From assembly GCF_047495875.1 (NCBI RefSeq), contig NC_092462.1, positions 38,159,523-38,223,522 of the forward strand: 64,000 nucleotides of DNA, read 5' to 3'. Position 1 is the first letter of the stretch. Every line of letters begins with the position of its first letter. Below the pieces are notes generated by a model. The model searched no databases. It was given only the letters and a program-made list of their open reading frames with translations, and was not told the DNA's origin. The stretch is from Pithys albifrons albifrons (taxonomy: Eukaryota > Chordata > Aves > Passeriformes > Thamnophilidae). Position numbers and translations under genes: made by a program. Positions 61,593 to 64,000 of this stretch are shown piece by piece.

Positions 61593-63600
61593 TTTCATAC
61601 TTCTTTCAGCATTAATGTACTGAGTGATGAAGTACATAGTACAGCATATCTGTCAGATGAGAAGAGTCTACAGAGTTCATGGTCATCTATACACCAAGTT
61701 CATGGTCATCTATACACAAATTGAAAGGCATTAGTATTGAGATATTTAAGAACTAGTGTAGAAAAATAGTTTGTCCTACAATGTCTGTTTATGCCTTTCT
61801 GAACATGTATGAATGTAACTAAAAGCACACAGAACTGTGCAATTCCTATTTGCGTATTTTTATTATTTCAAAATTGTTTTCTTCTAATGACTCTTCATGT
61901 CAGCCATTGTAATTTTACACATTCCGATCAAGTCAATTGATTGATTGGCAATGGTTCCAAGAGAATTGCTTCTTGTCTATAACAGAAATATTTCTACAGG
62001 AAATAGCATTCAACCTTCCAAATTGCCCAAATAAAAGTCTATCAAAAAGTTAATTGCTTCTCTTTTTAGATCAGTTTTCTACAGTAGAAAAGTAAGACAT
62101 TTTACTGAACTCCCCAAATTACAAATATAATGCTCTCTCACAAAGGAATGAAAGAGTGACTTTTGAACCTCTGATTTTGGTAGAAATTTCCTATTTATCC
62201 ATTTTAAATATATGGGCAAACAATACCTTATTTCTATACAGAGTTTCTGTTTTATTTGCTTGAGATGTACTTTGTATGGTACATAGCTCGAAACTTCCTT
62301 TTTTAAATTCAAAATAATGGCAGATTTTCTACCTAGTTTAAATAGAAAGCAATATGGTCCTAAAGGTTTTAAACTAGGGACTAGGAAAATAATTTGACTA
62401 AAATAAAACTACCTGAAGCTTTCTGTAAGATTGAAACAAAACTTTGCATCTTGCAAAACTCTGATTTAAAATAATCTCCATATATAATAGGCTATCATGA
62501 CAGGAAAATTATATAATTTTTGTCTGTTCTATGAGGCAAATACCCTTCTTTTGGGGATCTTGCGTTGATTCAGATAAGCATCCAGATTTTTAGCTGCTTA
62601 TTTAATTGAACCTCTAAACCTTTTGACTTTGCCCATCTCCAATTAAAAAATCCTCTCTGGGAAATTTATTCAGATGTAAGTTCTACAAAAGCACACCTGG
62701 CAAAACAACATCTGCCTGACAATGACTTAGTGAGCCTCAGTAAAGGCTGACATATGTGCACATACAATTGGACCTTATAGCAACAAAGTGTTTTACATAT
62801 TAGTGTACACTGGGGAGTCCTGAATCCTGACAGAAAAATATGACGGCTTTTACACTTTAAATTACAGTGAAGCTGTATCCACAGATGGTGCAGGTACAAC
62901 ATGTGCTCTGATACAGCTGGCAGGTAAGGGAGGTCATTTCCATAACTGCCTCTTCCTGATTTCTAGTGTTTGCTTCCATGCAGTTGTTGCAACTTGACAT
63001 CAGCATTTTCAGTGCTGACTGGAAGACTGTATGCTCCAGTATCTCATACAGATGACTAAATATCATTCACTCTCCTTTATTATAGCCTCTCTTTCATGAG
63101 GTATGGGGCACTGTTTGTTGTGGTTTGGTCAGAGACAGGCATTGAGTAAGTAAACAGTTTCTTTGAGATTAGTCAGCTGGAGAATTCAAAGACCTATTGC
63201 TATGTACCAAATGGCCACACTTTGAACATAGGGAAAGCAAATATTACATCATCAGGTTATTGAAAATGAACAAAGGAGCTTTAATTCTGAAGGATAATGG
63301 ACTAACACATTGCCTGTTTTTTTATGCTTACCTACCTTTGTTTCAAAATTATAACAAAAATTCCTGGAAATATTTATGCTTGGGCAAATTCTGAGAGCAG
63401 GACATGTCCCAGCTGACCACCAAAATCTGAATGTGGAATAAAAAGACATTTACATTCACGAAGCAGAGCAGCAGTGCTGCACTGCTTGCTTCAGAGCTGC
63501 AGGAGCGCTCTGACTAAGGCAGGCTTTATTAATTTTTTCCCAAGCAGTGCATTCCCCTGGATATCCAGTCTCACGCATAGTCTTTCTCAACCTACCCTCA
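61593..63600. other. Noncoding stretch with a short tandem duplication
   Basis: No gene was recognised. A 23-bp direct duplication lies at 61674-61719. The remaining sequence is AT-rich with short chance open frames on both strands. Confidence 0.5.
61674..61719. repeat. Two-copy 23-bp tandem duplication
   Basis: AGTTCATGGTCATCTATACA followed by CCA at 61674-61696 is followed directly by the same 23 bp with one difference near the end (61697-61719). The near identity suggests a recent replication-slippage event. Confidence 0.95.
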
Positions 63601-63743
63601 AGATTCACAGACTATTCTGAGTTGGAAGGGACCCACAAGGATCATCAAGTCCTACTCTTAAGTCAATGACCCATATAGGGGATTGAACCCATGACCTTGG
63701 CATTATTACAACCAAGTTTTAACCAACTGAGCTAATCTCAGGG
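63601..63743 (-). mobile_element. tRNA-Ile/CR1 chimeric SINE (TguSINE1-like)
   Basis: Read on the minus strand, the head is 'GATTAGCTCAGTTGGTTAAA' then ACTTGGTTGTAATAATGCCA and 'AGGTCATGGGTTCAATCCCC'. This follows eukaryotic tRNA-Ile with an intact box A (TAGCTCAGTTGG) and box B (GGTTCAATCC). The equivalent of the AAT anticodon reads TAATAAT. A short linker (ATTGACTTAAGAGTA) leads to a CR1 tail, 'GGACTTGATGATCCTTGTGG' then GTCCCTTCCAACTCAGAATAGTCTGTGAATCT. A tRNA head supplies a pol III promoter, and a CR1 tail lets the element borrow the CR1 reverse transcriptase. The arrangement and size (about 143 bp) match, from memory, the zebra finch TguSINE1 family, which supports a songbird source. 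Both promoter boxes look well preserved. Confidence 0.85.
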
Positions 63744-64000
63744 CTTTATGTTTTTGAGAGAGTTGTGCATTACAGAGTTTGGTCTAAGAGGACCAGGATT
63801 GCTTTTAGAAAGGCAGGCTTGAATTTTTATCAAGGTGGCTTCAGAGGATAAATGGCCAGGGATAAAAACGGCCTGTGAGGGTTAGGGAAATCCTCTGCCT
63901 ACTTTTAGTAGGCCTAATCTAAGTGCAGTGTGTGCTCATCCATTTTTAAAGTAACACTTTCCTGCCTCTTATTTTGGCATCTACAACTCATGAAAATATT
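63744..64000. other. Noncoding window end
   Basis: No gene or repeat was recognised in the last 257 bp. Confidence 0.5.

Noticed and set aside
1..64000. CRISPR arrays, prokaryotic defence islands, phage or plasmid genes
   Set aside because: No regularly spaced direct repeats, no dense coding, and the sequence is clearly avian-type nuclear DNA.

Overview
The window is vertebrate nuclear DNA, most likely from a bird and probably a songbird (Passeriformes). It is AT-rich, has no long open reading frames, no compact operons and no ribosome-binding-site pattern, so it is not prokaryotic. The bird assignment rests on the transposons. At least four CR1 LINE pieces carry typical avian CR1 3' ends, and there is a short SINE with a tRNA-Ile-like head and a CR1-like tail. 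That SINE resembles, from memory, the TguSINE1 family of zebra finch. There is also a solo LTR of the avian ERVL-like style.

Layout. 1-13.7 kb is AT-rich noncoding sequence with a (TTCTA)n microsatellite near 2.1 kb and CR1 3' ends near 7.5 and 10.0 kb. 13.77-14.22 kb is a striking low-complexity pyrimidine tract made of successive penta- and hexanucleotide blocks. 14.2-18.5 kb is noncoding. 18.59-19.31 kb is a solo LTR with a near-matching 5-bp target-site duplication. 19.3-41.9 kb is a long noncoding stretch with one hAT-like DNA-transposon fragment and a few stretches that look like candidate conserved noncoding elements. 41.96-43.58 kb is the largest transposon: a 5'-truncated, frame-broken CR1 with a recognisable reverse transcriptase. 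Near 46.6 kb is a 5S rRNA-derived pseudogene, and near 52.9 kb a weak tRNA-like relic. 61.5 kb holds another CR1 3' end, and 63.6-63.74 kb the tRNA/CR1 chimeric SINE on the minus strand.

I find no host protein-coding exon I can support. The open frames outside the CR1 are short (about 60-110 codons), or arise from the simple repeat at 13.8-14.2 kb, and none resembles a known protein. The window is best read as a gene desert or the interior of a very large intron. No CRISPR array, defence system, plasmid or phage system is present, and I found no convincing undescribed system. The most worthwhile follow-ups are the pyrimidine tract, the chimeric SINE, the 5S-derived copy and the candidate conserved noncoding blocks.
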